Below are positions 42,901 to 50,284 of a stretch of DNA of 64,000 nt, piece by piece. Below the pieces are notes generated by a model. It saw only the letters and a list, made by a program, of their open reading frames with translations, did not search any database and was not told the origin of the DNA. Source of the DNA: Saprospiraceae bacterium (GTDB lineage: Bacteria > Bacteroidota > Bacteroidia > Chitinophagales > Saprospiraceae); contig JAHBTU010000006.1 of assembly GCA_019638455.1 (NCBI GenBank), forward strand, positions 1 through 64,000, given 5' to 3'. The position numbers and the translations under genes are program-made. Each line of letters begins with the position of its first letter. Positions within the stretch are counted from its first letter, which is position 1.

Positions 42901-43723
42901 GTACATTCGTCTGCTCAACCTGCCCCTCAGCGAACTCGAACATGAAATCTGGACAACCGAAGCTTGGTACACCATGAACGCCATCCCCTCTGACAACTAC
43001 GGCACCGTAGTCAGCCGCCCACCCTACTCGCCACCTACCGACAACACCCTGACAGACAGAGAAAAAGCCGCTGGGTGGCAATTGCTTTTCAACGGAAAAG
43101 ACCTCGAAGGCTGGCACAACTACGGCAAAACCTCCATCGGCAAATCATGGGTCGTGCACGACAACGCCATCCACTTGGATGCCAAGCCCAACCCCGACGG
43201 AGGTTGGCAGGCCGCCGATGGGGGCGACATCCTGACCGCCAGCGAGTACGAGAATTTTGAACTGACCTTGGATTGGAAAATCGCCCCCTGTGGCAATTCG
43301 GGCATTATCTACCACGTCATCGAAGACCCAGCCAAATACGATTATGTCTGGAAAACAGGGCCTGAAATGCAGGTGCTCGATAACAGCTGCCACCCCGATG
43401 CCCGTATTCACAAGCATCGGGCAGGTGATTTGTACGACCTCATCGCCTGCAAGTACGAAACCGTGAAACCCGCTGGCGAATGGAACCACGCACGCCTTGT
43501 CAGTAAAAACGGCAAGGTCGAACACTGGCTCAATCACCGCAAAGTGGTGGAAATACAGATGTTTAAAAATGGAAAGCCTACCAAAGAATGGCTGGCACTC
43601 ATAGAGGGCAGCAAGTTCCCTGCGCTATCAAGCGACTTTGGCCTGTCGTCCAAAGGGAAAATCTCCCTGCAAGACCACGGCGACCCCGTCTGGTTCAAAA
43701 ACATCAAAATCAGGAAACTGTGA
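39989..43723 (+). CDS. Cytochrome c / PA14 / sugar-dehydrogenase-like / DUF1080 fusion
   Basis: 1244 aa, signal anchor or signal peptide at 1-20. Domains in order: N-terminal beta region (~30-260) with WTVTIGGSAQSPRTDY; monohaem cytochrome c with CRTCH at 278-282 and a distal Met in AAAMSAHPD; PA14 domain (~390-515; LSSDDGSRMWIDNQLIIDND); six-bladed glucose/sorbosone-dehydrogenase-like propeller (~550-880; GLAEPLGLKVVGKDIFVLQ, LRTPDGIGIGPDGELFVTDN); and a C-terminal 3-keto-disaccharide hydrolase/DUF1080 domain (~1020-1244; WQLLFNGKDLEGWHNYGKTS, LTLDWKIAPCGNSGIIYHV). Suggests extracytoplasmic oxidation or hydrolysis of a glycan, with electrons passing to the haem. Substrate unknown. Monocistronic. 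Confidence 0.85.
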   Translation: MTKTRTLFLLILLALAALWYFASRNDNRYAKAAQRPNDPWVFRSVIDNQPRMITFALHDNLWVAYSTDSCSLYKAWSGSCDFTGAVYNMRHGPQPMSIGPSWFENKYRQPWTVTIGGSAQSPRTDYKGHRYTRKGQAEIMYDLVLADGQRIRINERPEYVERDRQRGFERTFTMENVPAGASVALRTNVACIAAPANIQTDGIWKQTAIAPIENMPDHLQALEVEGELTLNTNKPTRFTAMFVSTPLIPNPFDAERLAESEATATVSPGERLMAKSDCRTCHNEAVQTVGPGYAQIAERYKNTPENVEMLAQKIIKGGSGVWGAAAMSAHPDVQPDDAKAMVAYILSLDEGEDDGEGGASNKNLADIPAEKWLRPDVSVGDRDVMPGLSVRLFQLSFSPRSLKEIDFDKKPDLVAIANVVDAANDGFGPFKDNFALVGTGYLFLDKDDNILFQLSSDDGSRMWIDNQLIIDNDGTHGLEPKEAEIALRAGYHPIRIEYFQGGGGRGITLKWARFGSPGLKVIPEANFTHRRSDGLAGAVSMNVSKNFLPGDVAPLMDVHPSYDLFQARPDEFLPKVAGMDFLPDGRLLVSTWDAMGAVYVLENVQSGDPKKIKLKMIAKGLAEPLGLKVVGKDIFVLQKQELTKLIDHNGDDVIDEYQCFAKGWKASANFHEFAFGLAHKGDYLYAALATAILPGGASARPQIADRGKVVQISLKDGSIEFIARGLRTPDGIGIGPDGELFVTDNQGDWLPSSKLVHVKPGAFFGSYSVDSTAVAQLPVQQPVAWLPQDEIGNSPTQPAVLNDGPYQNQIIFGDVCYGGLQRVFMEKINGEYQGAVFKFTQGLEGSTHRLVWGPDGALYVGMIGNPGNWSQQGKFWYGLQRLKYNGQSAFEMLAVRAKTNGVEIEFTEPLREGDGWDVSHYQVQQWWYKPTADYGGPKMNEETMTVKSASVSADRKKVFLEIPGIKPLHVVYIRLLNLPLSELEHEIWTTEAWYTMNAIPSDNYGTVVSRPPYSPPTDNTLTDREKAAGWQLLFNGKDLEGWHNYGKTSIGKSWVVHDNAIHLDAKPNPDGGWQAADGGDILTASEYENFELTLDWKIAPCGNSGIIYHVIEDPAKYDYVWKTGPEMQVLDNSCHPDARIHKHRAGDLYDLIACKYETVKPAGEWNHARLVSKNGKVEHWLNHRKVVEIQMFKNGKPTKEWLALIEGSKFPALSSDFGLSSKGKISLQDHGDPVWFKNIKIRKL

Positions 43724-43747
43724 GGGAGCGCGTAGTAGGCAAAAAAG

Positions 43748-43800
43748 TGAGGTGTCGCACAAGCCACTGAACATTGGTCACTGACTTGTGAGACACCTCA
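43748..43800. terminator. Bidirectional terminator between convergent genes
   Basis: TGAGGTGTCGCACAAG (43748-43763) and CTTGTGAGACACCTCA (43785-43800) form a 16-bp stem with one mismatch. The loop contains ACATTGGTCAC (43771-43781), the same 11-mer found in the Crp-like palindrome at 44945. Confidence 0.8.
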
Positions 43801-43809
43801 ACCCCTCCA

Positions 43810-44328
43810 TCAATGCGGCAATCGGTCGCGGAAATACCCATACACCCATGTGCCAGCAATGGCAGACAGAATGGTGACGCTGATGGCCAAAGCACCCGTG
43901 CCAAGTGTGGCAAAGAGGGGGCCGGGGCAAGCGCCCGTCATCGCCCAGCCAAAGCCAAACAACAAACCGCCGAAGATTTGGCCCTTATTGAATTTCTTGT
44001 CTTGAAACGTGATGGCTTCGCCGTGAATGGTCCGAACCTTGAATTTTTTGATGAGAAAAACCGACAACGCGCCCACTGCCACAGCGGTGCCGATGACCCC
44101 GTACATGTGGAACGACTGCAAGCGAAACATCTCCTGAATTCGGAACCAAGAAATAATCTCTGCCTTCACGAAGGTGATGCCAAACAGCACCCCCACAGCG
44201 GCGTATTTCAGGTTGTGATACCACGGAAGTGACACGTCTGATTCGTTGACACACATAGTATCCAACGAACGCACCTCATAGTCTGTCTCTGGGGTTATGG
44301 TGGTGGTATTGAAATTAGTCTGAGCCAT
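43810..44328 (-). CDS. YeeE/YedE-family membrane protein, second half-transporter
   Basis: 172 aa with about four or five transmembrane helices (YAAVGVLFGITFVKAEIISW, YGVIGTAVAVGALSVFLIKK, GGLLFGFGWAMTGACPGPLF, AISVTILSAIAGTWVYG). The conserved Cys motif GWAMTGACPGPLFA is the sulfur-relay cysteine of YeeE/YedE proteins, which import thiosulfate. It follows the first YeeE-like gene by 3 bp. Each is about half the length of fused YeeE, so together they probably form one channel. End of the sulfur operon. Confidence 0.87.
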   Translation of the reverse strand: MAQTNFNTTTITPETDYEVRSLDTMCVNESDVSLPWYHNLKYAAVGVLFGITFVKAEIISWFRIQEMFRLQSFHMYGVIGTAVAVGALSVFLIKKFKVRTIHGEAITFQDKKFNKGQIFGGLLFGFGWAMTGACPGPLFATLGTGALAISVTILSAIAGTWVYGYFRDRLPH

Positions 44329-44331
44329 TTT

Positions 44332-44895
44332 TTAGAGTTGCATGATGAAGGGTAAAATGAGATTGGCCATGATGAAACCGCCCGCCATAAAGCAGCAGGT
44401 GGCGACGAGCGAAGGCCATTGCAGGTTGGAAAGCCCCATGATGGCGTGACCACTGGTGCAGCCGCCCGCGTAGCGAGTGCCGAAGCCCACCAAAAAACCA
44501 CCTCCCACCAGCAGAATGAATCCCCGGAGCGTGAAAAGGCTGGGCCACGAAATCAGCTCGACGGGCACCATACTGCTGAAATCGGTCATGCCGTAGCCAG
44601 CCAATTCTTCGGCCAACGCAGGTGCCACTTGCACCGGGTTGGGGTCGGCTAGCAGGGTGGAGGCGAGAAAAGCCCCGACAACGATGCCGCCGATAAAAAA
44701 CAAATTCCACGCTTCCTTTTTCCAGTCGTACTTGAAAAACTTGACGTTTGCGGGGAGACAAGCGGCACAGATGTGGCGCAAGTTGGCTGAAATACCAAAG
44801 TGTCTGTTGCCCAAAATCAAAAGTGCCGGTACGGTGAGGCCTGCAATGATGCCTGCTGTGTACCAAGGCCAGGGGCGTTGCAATAGTTCGAGCAT
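44332..44895 (-). CDS. YeeE/YedE-family membrane protein, first half-transporter
   Basis: 187 aa, about five transmembrane helices: WYTAGIIAGLTVPALLILGN, AWNLFFIGGIVVGAFLASTL, FILLVGGGFLVGFGTRYAGG and a C-terminal VATCCFMAGGFIMANLILPF. Its Cys motif FGTRYAGGCTSGHAIMGLSN matches the thiosulfate-contacting Cys segment of YeeE. Starts MLELLQRPWPWYTAG at 44895. A Crp-type palindrome lies 50 bp upstream of its start. With the downstream partner it likely brings thiosulfate or related sulfane sulfur across the inner membrane. Confidence 0.87.
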   Translation of the reverse strand: MLELLQRPWPWYTAGIIAGLTVPALLILGNRHFGISANLRHICAACLPANVKFFKYDWKKEAWNLFFIGGIVVGAFLASTLLADPNPVQVAPALAEELAGYGMTDFSSMVPVELISWPSLFTLRGFILLVGGGFLVGFGTRYAGGCTSGHAIMGLSNLQWPSLVATCCFMAGGFIMANLILPFIMQL

Positions 44896-44944
44896 TTTTG
44901 TTCAAAAATTTAAAAGCAAAAATAGACAAGGTTGTTTCTGGCAG

Positions 44945-44964
44945 TTTGTGACATTGGTCACAAA
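44945..44964. promoter_or_regulatory. Crp/Fnr-type operator upstream of the YeeE pair
   Basis: TTTGTGACATTGGTCACAAA is a perfect palindrome with 4-nt centre and contains TGTGA-N6-TCACA, the classic Crp-family consensus. It lies 50 bp upstream of the YeeE start at 44895 and just past the stop of the porin gene. A Crp/Fnr gene is encoded 5 kb away in the same cluster. Confidence 0.75.
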
Positions 44965-44975
44965 GCCAATTTTCT

Positions 44976-46358
44976 TCAAAAATGATAGTCGAGCACCAAG
45001 TTGAAAAGGGTCATGTCCACCTTGTTGAAAATCAAGCCCGGTTTTTCATAAGTGTTTCCCGTGCCGACTTTGTGCACCACGAGCAGCGTGCCTTCCAGTC
45101 CTTCCAGCATTTTGTGAAAATGATGCCGTATAGAGACATTCAACTGAATGTAGGAGGGCATGGCGTATTTGTTCAAGCGCGCGTTGAGCGCATCGGGCAA
45201 ATCGTAGTAGCCTGCGCCCAAGGCATATTGCCAACCGCGGCGTATCGTCTCCGCGTTCATGCTGAAGGCGTGCACATCGCCGAAACCCTCGTTGCGCTCG
45301 CGCGGCAGGAAGGTGTAATGCGGGTCGCGGCCCCACTCGCGCGGCATCAAGTAGCGCCCCGACGGGGTGATGCGGGTGTAGTTCAGATTGAAGTGCCGAT
45401 GCTGTTCGCGCAGCCCCAGCCGCAGGCCAAACACTTCGGCATGCCCGCCCTTTTCAAAATAGGTCTTGGTCGGGTCGGCGTTGCCGCCATCTCGCAAGGC
45501 ATCCTGCCGGATACCCTGCGCCTTCGCATAGAGCGTTGCGCCGTTTGCCAATTTGTGTTCGGCGCTCAATTCCAGCCAAGCGGTGTTGAATATATTTTCC
45601 GTGAAATGATTCCATGCTTGCAAACGCACGCCCTCACTCAGTTGAGCCTCCATCGCAGCAATAAACACGCCCTTGCTTTCGAGATGGCCCCGATAGTCGG
45701 AACGAGAGCCGTCAGGATTGAAGCCGGATGGATAGACCCCAATAGACTCGCCTGTTTTGAACCATCGAACGGTGGAGCGCGGGGAAAAGCCACCGAGCCA
45801 CGCAGCATGCGCACGCCATTTTTCCCCGGGGCCTGCCTCTATCCATATCCCCTGCGCCAAAGTGGGGCGCATGCGCCCATCCTGAGGGTTGATGAAAGGC
45901 GATTTTGGCACAAAACGACCCACTGTGACGCTGGCCAAGTTGTCTTTTTTCCAGCGCAAAAACAGCTCTTCCGTGCGGTCGAGGTCAGTGGTGTTGTGCG
46001 GGTTTTCAATGTCAAAAAGCCCGATTTCGTAGCGATTGGGCATCCCGGTGAGGCTGTCGCGCATAGCAAGGTCGGACGAGGCGAGGTTGAAAATCATGAA
46101 GCCCGATATGCCAGCCTCGAACCCCGCGATGGCAGGGGTGACGTAGCCCAACCCCACCCCTGCCGCGATGCCGTAGTAGTCGGTCAGGCCACCACTGTTG
46201 TCGGTAGCCATGCCAAACAGGCGAGCGTGTCCCGTAAACTTACCGCATCGCAGCAGGTTTTGCAGGCAGGTGGCGGAGTCGTTGGGAGGATGGGAAGTTT
46301 GCGCCTTTAATTCAAAAAAGACGCTCAAAACGAGGAGGAGCAGAGCAATCCTTTTCAT
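44976..46358 (-). CDS. OprD-like outer-membrane porin
   Basis: 460 aa, signal peptide (MKRIALLLLVLSVFFELKA-Q). Beta-barrel of the OprD type: GHARLFGMATDNSGGLTDYY, GVGLGYVTPAIAGFEAGISG, SVTVGRFVPKSPFINPQDGR, MPREWGRDPHYTFLPRERNE and a C-terminal MTLFNLVLDYHF. OprD-type porins pass small anions or amino acids; within a sulfur-oxidation cluster it may admit thiosulfate or tetrathionate (inference). Start at 46358 chosen because the preceding 16 codons lack a signal peptide. Confidence 0.82.
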   Translation of the reverse strand: MKRIALLLLVLSVFFELKAQTSHPPNDSATCLQNLLRCGKFTGHARLFGMATDNSGGLTDYYGIAAGVGLGYVTPAIAGFEAGISGFMIFNLASSDLAMRDSLTGMPNRYEIGLFDIENPHNTTDLDRTEELFLRWKKDNLASVTVGRFVPKSPFINPQDGRMRPTLAQGIWIEAGPGEKWRAHAAWLGGFSPRSTVRWFKTGESIGVYPSGFNPDGSRSDYRGHLESKGVFIAAMEAQLSEGVRLQAWNHFTENIFNTAWLELSAEHKLANGATLYAKAQGIRQDALRDGGNADPTKTYFEKGGHAEVFGLRLGLREQHRHFNLNYTRITPSGRYLMPREWGRDPHYTFLPRERNEGFGDVHAFSMNAETIRRGWQYALGAGYYDLPDALNARLNKYAMPSYIQLNVSIRHHFHKMLEGLEGTLLVVHKVGTGNTYEKPGLIFNKVDMTLFNLVLDYHF

Positions 46359-46438
46359 GATGTTTATTTGGTCGTGTGCAAGGGGGCAGCCTATTTCAAG
46401 CGCCATAGACTGCCCCCGTTGGCCAAAGGCTCGACGGC

Positions 46439-46753
46439 TTACGCAAGTTGTGTTTTGAGGCTATCCCAAGCGCCGCCGTTGTACACCTCTAACCCGTTTT
46501 TACTCAGGATGTCGGCCGCAACACCGCTGCGGTTGCCACTACGACAGACGGTGATGATGGGGGCATTTTTTGATTTCAACGCACTGACCTTAGCGCCGAT
46601 TTGGTCGAGTGGAATGTTGAGCGAGCCTTTGATGTGGCCGCTGTTGTACTCGGCAGGGGTGCGCACGTCCACGATAATTGCGCCTTTTTGCATCAAAGCA
46701 GGCACGTCGAAAGAGGCCTCGGCTGTGCCGAAGAGTTTGCTAAAAAATCCCAT
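46439..46753 (-). CDS. Single-domain rhodanese-like protein
   Basis: 104 aa. MGFFSKLFGTAEASFDVPAL then a complete rhodanese fold: GAIIVDVRTPAEYNSGHIKG, SLNIPLDQI and active-site loop TVCRSGNRSGVAADIL with catalytic Cys followed by R-S-G-N-R. The N-terminal helix could associate with membranes but is not a signal peptide. Transfers sulfane sulfur from thiosulfate or persulfide to thiols. Next to the MBL-rhodanese gene, separated by a tandem repeat. Confidence 0.9.
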   Translation of the reverse strand: MGFFSKLFGTAEASFDVPALMQKGAIIVDVRTPAEYNSGHIKGSLNIPLDQIGAKVSALKSKNAPIITVCRSGNRSGVAADILSKNGLEVYNGGAWDSLKTQLA

Positions 46754-46770
46754 TGTTTGAAAAGGGGGAA

Positions 46771-46926
46771 GTTGAGTGAAGGTTGAGTGAAGGTTGATGA
46801 GGGTTGATGGGGGTTGATGAGGGTTGATGAGGGTTGATGAGGGTTGATGGGGGTTGATGAGGGGTTGATGAGGGGTTGATAATCAACTTGATAAACCTTC
46901 ATCAACCCTCATCAACCCTCATCAAC
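46771..46926. repeat. GGTTGATGAGG tandem array with inverted copies
   Basis: 46771-46880 contains about nine units of (G)GGTTGATGAGG and variants (GGTTGAGTGAA, GGTTGATGGGG). 46895-46926 carries the complementary ATCAACCCTC units, so the whole region can fold into a long hairpin. It fills the gap between the MBL-rhodanese gene (stop 46944) and the rhodanese gene (start 46753). Confidence 0.9.
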
Positions 46927-46943
46927 AAGTCTGTTTTTTAAAA

Positions 46944-48362
46944 TCAGAGCATCGTGGTGGGGCATACATAGTCGCTCACCGGAACGTTGCCCGCCTCTTT
47001 GAGGGCTTTGAAACCGCCGCGCACGTCAATGAGATTGTCGTAGCCGCGTGCCCGAAGTATCGAGGCAAAAATCATGGAGCGGTATCCGCCCGCGCAATGC
47101 ACGAAGTAGGTTTTCTTTTTGTCCACCTGCGCCATGCTGTCGTTGACGAAATCGAGCGGGGCGTTTTCGGCATCCATGACGTGTTCGCTGAAATACTCGC
47201 TGGCTTTGCGCACGTCCAGAATGTTTAGCTTTTCGCCGCGTTGGAGGCGTTCCCCTACTTCTTTGGCATCCACCCGTTCGATGGCATCGGTTTCCATGCC
47301 TGCTTTTTTCCAAGCATCGAACCCTCCGTCCAGATAGCCAATCACATAATCGTAGCCTACGCGAGCCAAGCGGGTGACGACTTCTTTTTCGCGGCCCGGC
47401 TCTGCGATGAGCAGGATTTCTTGGCGAATATCGGGGATGAGCGCACCCACCCACGGAGCAAAATTGCCGTCAATGCCTATGTTAATCGAGTTGGGCACAA
47501 ATCCTTTGGAGAAGGTTTCTGCATCGCGGGTATCGAGCACGATGGCACCTGTCTCGTTGGCCGCGGTCTCAAAGGCACGCGGGCTGAGCGCATGAGAGCC
47601 GCGTTTGAGCACCTCGTCAATGCTGTCGTATCCTTTTTTGTTGAGCATCACGTTGAGCGGGAAGTAGGCAGGCGGGGGCATGAGGCCCGTCGTCACCTCT
47701 TTCACGAATTCGGCTTCCGTCATGTCGGCACGCAAGGCGTAGTTGGTGGCTTTCTGGTGGCCGAGGGTATCGAAGGTTTCTTTGCTCATGTTTTTGCCAC
47801 AAGCGGAGCCGGCACCGTGTGCGGGATAGACGATGACATCGTCGGGCAAGGTCATCACCTTTTCGCGCAGCGAGCGATAGAGGGTGGCCGCGAGTTGCTC
47901 CTGCGTCATATCGGCGGCTTTCTGCGCCAGGTCGGGGCGGCCCACATCGCCGATGAACAGCGTGTCGCCAGAGAAAAGGGCTTTTTCCTTGCCATTTTCG
48001 TCGAAGAGCAGGTAGCAGGTGCTCTCCATGGTGTGGCCGGGCGTGTGCAGCACTTTTATTTTCAATTTGCCCAATTGAAAAATCTCGCCATCGTGGGCGA
48101 CGTGTGCATTGAAGTCGGGTTTTGCGGTGGGGCCATACACGATGGGCGCGCCTGTTTTTTGCGAAAGGTCCAAGTGACCGCTCACGAAGTCGGCGTGAAA
48201 GTGGGTCTCAAAAACGTACTTGATTTTCGCGCCACTCTTGGCCGCGCGGTCAAGATAGGGTTGCACTTCGCGCAGGGGGTCAATCACGGCTGCTTCACCA
48301 TTGCTTTCAATGTAGTAGGCTCCTTGTGCGAGGCAGCCAGTATAGATTTGTTCGAGAATCAT
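46944..48362 (-). CDS. MBL-fold persulfide dioxygenase-like protein with two rhodanese domains
   Basis: 472 aa. N-terminal MBL domain ~1-250: AAVIDPLREVQPYLDR, ETHFHADFVSGHLDL, VLHTPGHTMESTCYLL, ALFSGDTLFIGDVGRPDLA and VIVYPAHGAGSACG, as in ETHE1/PDO enzymes that oxidise glutathione persulfide to sulfite. First rhodanese domain (~265-360) has no catalytic Cys (loop IAEPGREKEV), so it is probably structural. Second domain (~375-465) carries VHCAGGYRSM with the active Cys. Cytoplasmic. A Crp-type half-conserved palindrome lies 68 bp upstream of its start. Confidence 0.9.
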   Translation of the reverse strand: MILEQIYTGCLAQGAYYIESNGEAAVIDPLREVQPYLDRAAKSGAKIKYVFETHFHADFVSGHLDLSQKTGAPIVYGPTAKPDFNAHVAHDGEIFQLGKLKIKVLHTPGHTMESTCYLLFDENGKEKALFSGDTLFIGDVGRPDLAQKAADMTQEQLAATLYRSLREKVMTLPDDVIVYPAHGAGSACGKNMSKETFDTLGHQKATNYALRADMTEAEFVKEVTTGLMPPPAYFPLNVMLNKKGYDSIDEVLKRGSHALSPRAFETAANETGAIVLDTRDAETFSKGFVPNSINIGIDGNFAPWVGALIPDIRQEILLIAEPGREKEVVTRLARVGYDYVIGYLDGGFDAWKKAGMETDAIERVDAKEVGERLQRGEKLNILDVRKASEYFSEHVMDAENAPLDFVNDSMAQVDKKKTYFVHCAGGYRSMIFASILRARGYDNLIDVRGGFKALKEAGNVPVSDYVCPTTML

Positions 48363-48429
48363 GAGCGAATGATTTTATTTAGATGGTTGCGAATGATGCC
48401 ACAAAGGTAAATCCTGCAAGGGAGCGACT

Positions 48430-48449
48430 TCGGTGACAGGTGTTACAAT
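48430..48449. promoter_or_regulatory. Crp-like site upstream of the MBL-rhodanese gene
   Basis: TCGGTGACAGGTGTTACAAT shares the GTGAC-N4-GTYAC core of the 44945 palindrome. It lies about 68 bp upstream of the start at 48362 and within the promoter region after Dps. Confidence 0.5.
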
Positions 48450-48485
48450 GGGGGGTATTTTGAAAAAAACTCGCGTCTGCGGCGC

Positions 48486-48965
48486 TTATTTTTTGTTGAG
48501 GAAGGCTGAGTACATCCACACCATTTTTTCCTGTGCACGGATGTAGTCGCTCATCAAGGCATTGGTGCCTTCGTCGCCAGCATCTGCGGAGAGCTCGAGC
48601 AACTCGCGCTGCAAGGTGATGATGACCTGAAATGAGTTGATGATATCCTCCACGGCTTTGGTGCCATCCGATACTTGGCTGCTCTCCTTGATGAGCGAGA
48701 TGTTTTTGTAATCGGAATAGCGGTGATTGGGCGAGTGGCCCAGCGTCAGGATGCGTTCTGCCACTTCGTCAATTTTGAGCAACAAATCGTTGTAAAGCTC
48801 TTCAAACTTCAAGTGCAGCTCAAAAAATTTCTCGCCCCGGATGTTCCAGTGATAGCCTCTCGTGTTTTGGTAGAAAATGGAATAGTTGGCCAGCAGCGCA
48901 CTTAGTTTTTCTGCCAGCGTTTTTGATTTCGCCACATCGAGGCCGATGGCATTCAACTTCTTCAT
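48486..48965 (-). CDS. dps: Dps-family ferritin-like DNA-protection protein
   Basis: 159 aa. Four-helix bundle with the Dps ferroxidase site at a dimer interface: YHWNIRGEKFFELHLKFEEL (His, Asp/Glu) and LYNDLLLKIDEVAERILTLG. C-terminus VIITLQRELLELSADAGDEG and YIRAQEKMVWMYSAFLNKK. Protects DNA and detoxifies iron and peroxide. Start at 48965 (MKKLNAIGL); 16 codons upstream to 49013 are out of family. Between the sulfur-cluster genes TauE/SafE and MBL-rhodanese, all co-directional. Confidence 0.9.
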   Translation of the reverse strand: MKKLNAIGLDVAKSKTLAEKLSALLANYSIFYQNTRGYHWNIRGEKFFELHLKFEELYNDLLLKIDEVAERILTLGHSPNHRYSDYKNISLIKESSQVSDGTKAVEDIINSFQVIITLQRELLELSADAGDEGTNALMSDYIRAQEKMVWMYSAFLNKK

Positions 48966-49043
48966 AGATTTTTCCTTTGTTTGGTGCAAAAATAGCTTTT
49001 TATCAAGCAACACACCCAGAAAGGATTGGTTTGGTTTTTACGT

Positions 49044-49847
49044 TCAGGGAATAAAAATCTCTTTCATGATGATGTAAATACCCATCATCAACACAAACCA
49101 GCCGAAACCTATTTTGAGTTTTTGGGCAGAGACGCGCTTGCTCATGGCATTGCCGACAAAAATGCCCGCGATGGCCAAGCCCGTTACTGTGAGCAACAAC
49201 ATCCAATCCATCGAGTAGTGCCCCAGGTCGCCCGTGAAGCCCAACAGCGACTTCATCCCGATGATGAGCAACGAGGTGCCGACCGCTTCTTTCATCGGTA
49301 GTTTGGCCAGCAATACCAGTGCCGGGATGATGAGGAAACCACCTCCCGCACCGACCAAGCCTGTGAGCATACCCACCACCACGCCTTCGAGCAGGATGAG
49401 GGGATAATTGAAATGCAGTCCGTTGGTGTTGGCGGGGGCGTCCGTCTCGCCGTTTTTGCTGCGAATCATCGAAATAGAAGCGGCTACCATAAGCACCGCA
49501 AACAAGAGCATCAGTAGAATAGACTTCGTCACTACGAAACCACCTACCGTAAAGACCTCTTGTGGGATGAGCGGCACTAGCCAAGCCCGCGTGGCATAAA
49601 CGGCAGCGATGGAGGGGATGCCAAAAATAATGGCGGTTTTTACGTTCACCACGCCATTGCGCCATTTGGGCACAGCCCCTACCAATGCAGTGGAGCCAAC
49701 AATGAACAACGAATAGGCAGTGGCCACCACTGGCTCCACACCCATCAGATATACCAATACCGGGACGGTAAGGATAGACCCCCCGCCACCAATCAGCCCC
49801 AGCGAAACTCCAATAATCGCAGAAGCGACATAACCCAGCAATTCCAT
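49044..49847 (-). CDS. TauE/SafE-family sulfite/sulfonate exporter-like permease
   Basis: 267 aa, eight predicted transmembrane helices arranged as an inverted repeat: MELLGYVASAIIGVSLGLIG with GGGGSILTVPVLVYLMG, and the second half VVGMLTGLVGAGGGFLIIPA and LLTVTGLAIAGIFVGNAMSK. The GGG motifs are typical of TauE/SafE. Members export sulfite or sulfonates, so in this cluster it could remove sulfite made by the persulfide dioxygenase (inference). Starts 33 bp after the DUF2892-type gene stops. Confidence 0.88.
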   Translation of the reverse strand: MELLGYVASAIIGVSLGLIGGGGSILTVPVLVYLMGVEPVVATAYSLFIVGSTALVGAVPKWRNGVVNVKTAIIFGIPSIAAVYATRAWLVPLIPQEVFTVGGFVVTKSILLMLLFAVLMVAASISMIRSKNGETDAPANTNGLHFNYPLILLEGVVVGMLTGLVGAGGGFLIIPALVLLAKLPMKEAVGTSLLIIGMKSLLGFTGDLGHYSMDWMLLLTVTGLAIAGIFVGNAMSKRVSAQKLKIGFGWFVLMMGIYIIMKEIFIP

Positions 49848-49880
49848 GTTAATTTATTTGGGAAGGAAAAAAGGTTAGCA

Positions 49881-50093
49881 TTATTGGCGCTCGTTTGCCG
49901 GACAGGTATTCAGACCTACTATCGCGTAAATAGGGCAAAAGCCTACCAGACTGGTCAACACGAAGATGCCGCCGAGCGCCAGTAGCACATAGCCCACCAT
50001 GCCGCCGACAACATTGGTGAAAAACAGCACAGCGAATAATGCTGCCGCTATGAGGCGGATGGTTTTGTCGAGCGAACCCATGTTCTTTTTCAT
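49881..50093 (-). CDS. DUF2892-family (YgaP-like) membrane protein
   Basis: 70 aa: MKKNMGSLDKTIRLIAAALF then two hydrophobic helices (AVLFFTNVVGGMVGYVLLAL, FVLTSLVGFCPIYAIVGLNT) ending C-PANERQ. N-terminal 'N-x-G-x-x-D-x-x-I-R' and Cys in FCP...NTC are the DUF2892 hallmarks; in E. coli YgaP this domain is fused to a rhodanese and exports thiocyanate or sulfane species. Standalone version beside rhodanese and TauE/SafE genes supports a sulfur role. Confidence 0.88.
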   Translation of the reverse strand: MKKNMGSLDKTIRLIAAALFAVLFFTNVVGGMVGYVLLALGGIFVLTSLVGFCPIYAIVGLNTCPANERQ

Positions 50094-50108
50094 GGCCAAT
50101 AAAGTTTG

Positions 50109-50270
50109 TCAGTGTGAAAAAAAATGCGCCAACAAACCGACAAGGCTCGCCAACAGCAGGCATAAGAAGCAAACGAAAAGGAATTTGACCCACTTGGGTG
50201 CCGTGCGCTGCATATAGCGGTTGACGGTTTGTTTTTGATGCGACAAAGTTGCGTCGCCGTGGCAGGCCAT
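50109..50270 (-). CDS. 53-aa small membrane protein
   Basis: Starts MACHGDATLSHQKQTVNRYM, followed by a basic linker (QRTAPKWVK) and one hydrophobic helix (FLFVCFLCLLLASLVGLLAH) with two Cys. The stop lies 15 bp before the start of the DUF2892 gene. No RBS or family evidence was identified; the position in the operon and the clean helix make it plausible. A shorter start at 50213 (MQRTAPKWV) is possible. Confidence 0.5.
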   Translation of the reverse strand: MACHGDATLSHQKQTVNRYMQRTAPKWVKFLFVCFLCLLLASLVGLLAHFFSH

Positions 50271-50284
50271 CTTTGTAACACTTG

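Noticed and set aside
43771..43781. Second full Crp site within the terminator loop
   Set aside because: Shares ACATTGGTCAC but the left half-site is not complementary, and it lies between two gene ends rather than upstream of a start.
44982..46310. Long plus-strand reading frame (442 codons) opposite the porin gene
   Set aside because: It has no signal peptide or domain pattern and mirrors the porin on the minus strand, which has a clean signal peptide and barrel motifs. It is a high-GC shadow frame.
46771..46926. Possible CRISPR or origin iteron array
   Set aside because: Short 11-12-bp units without spacers, flanked by metabolic genes and with no initiator gene; treated as a microsatellite.
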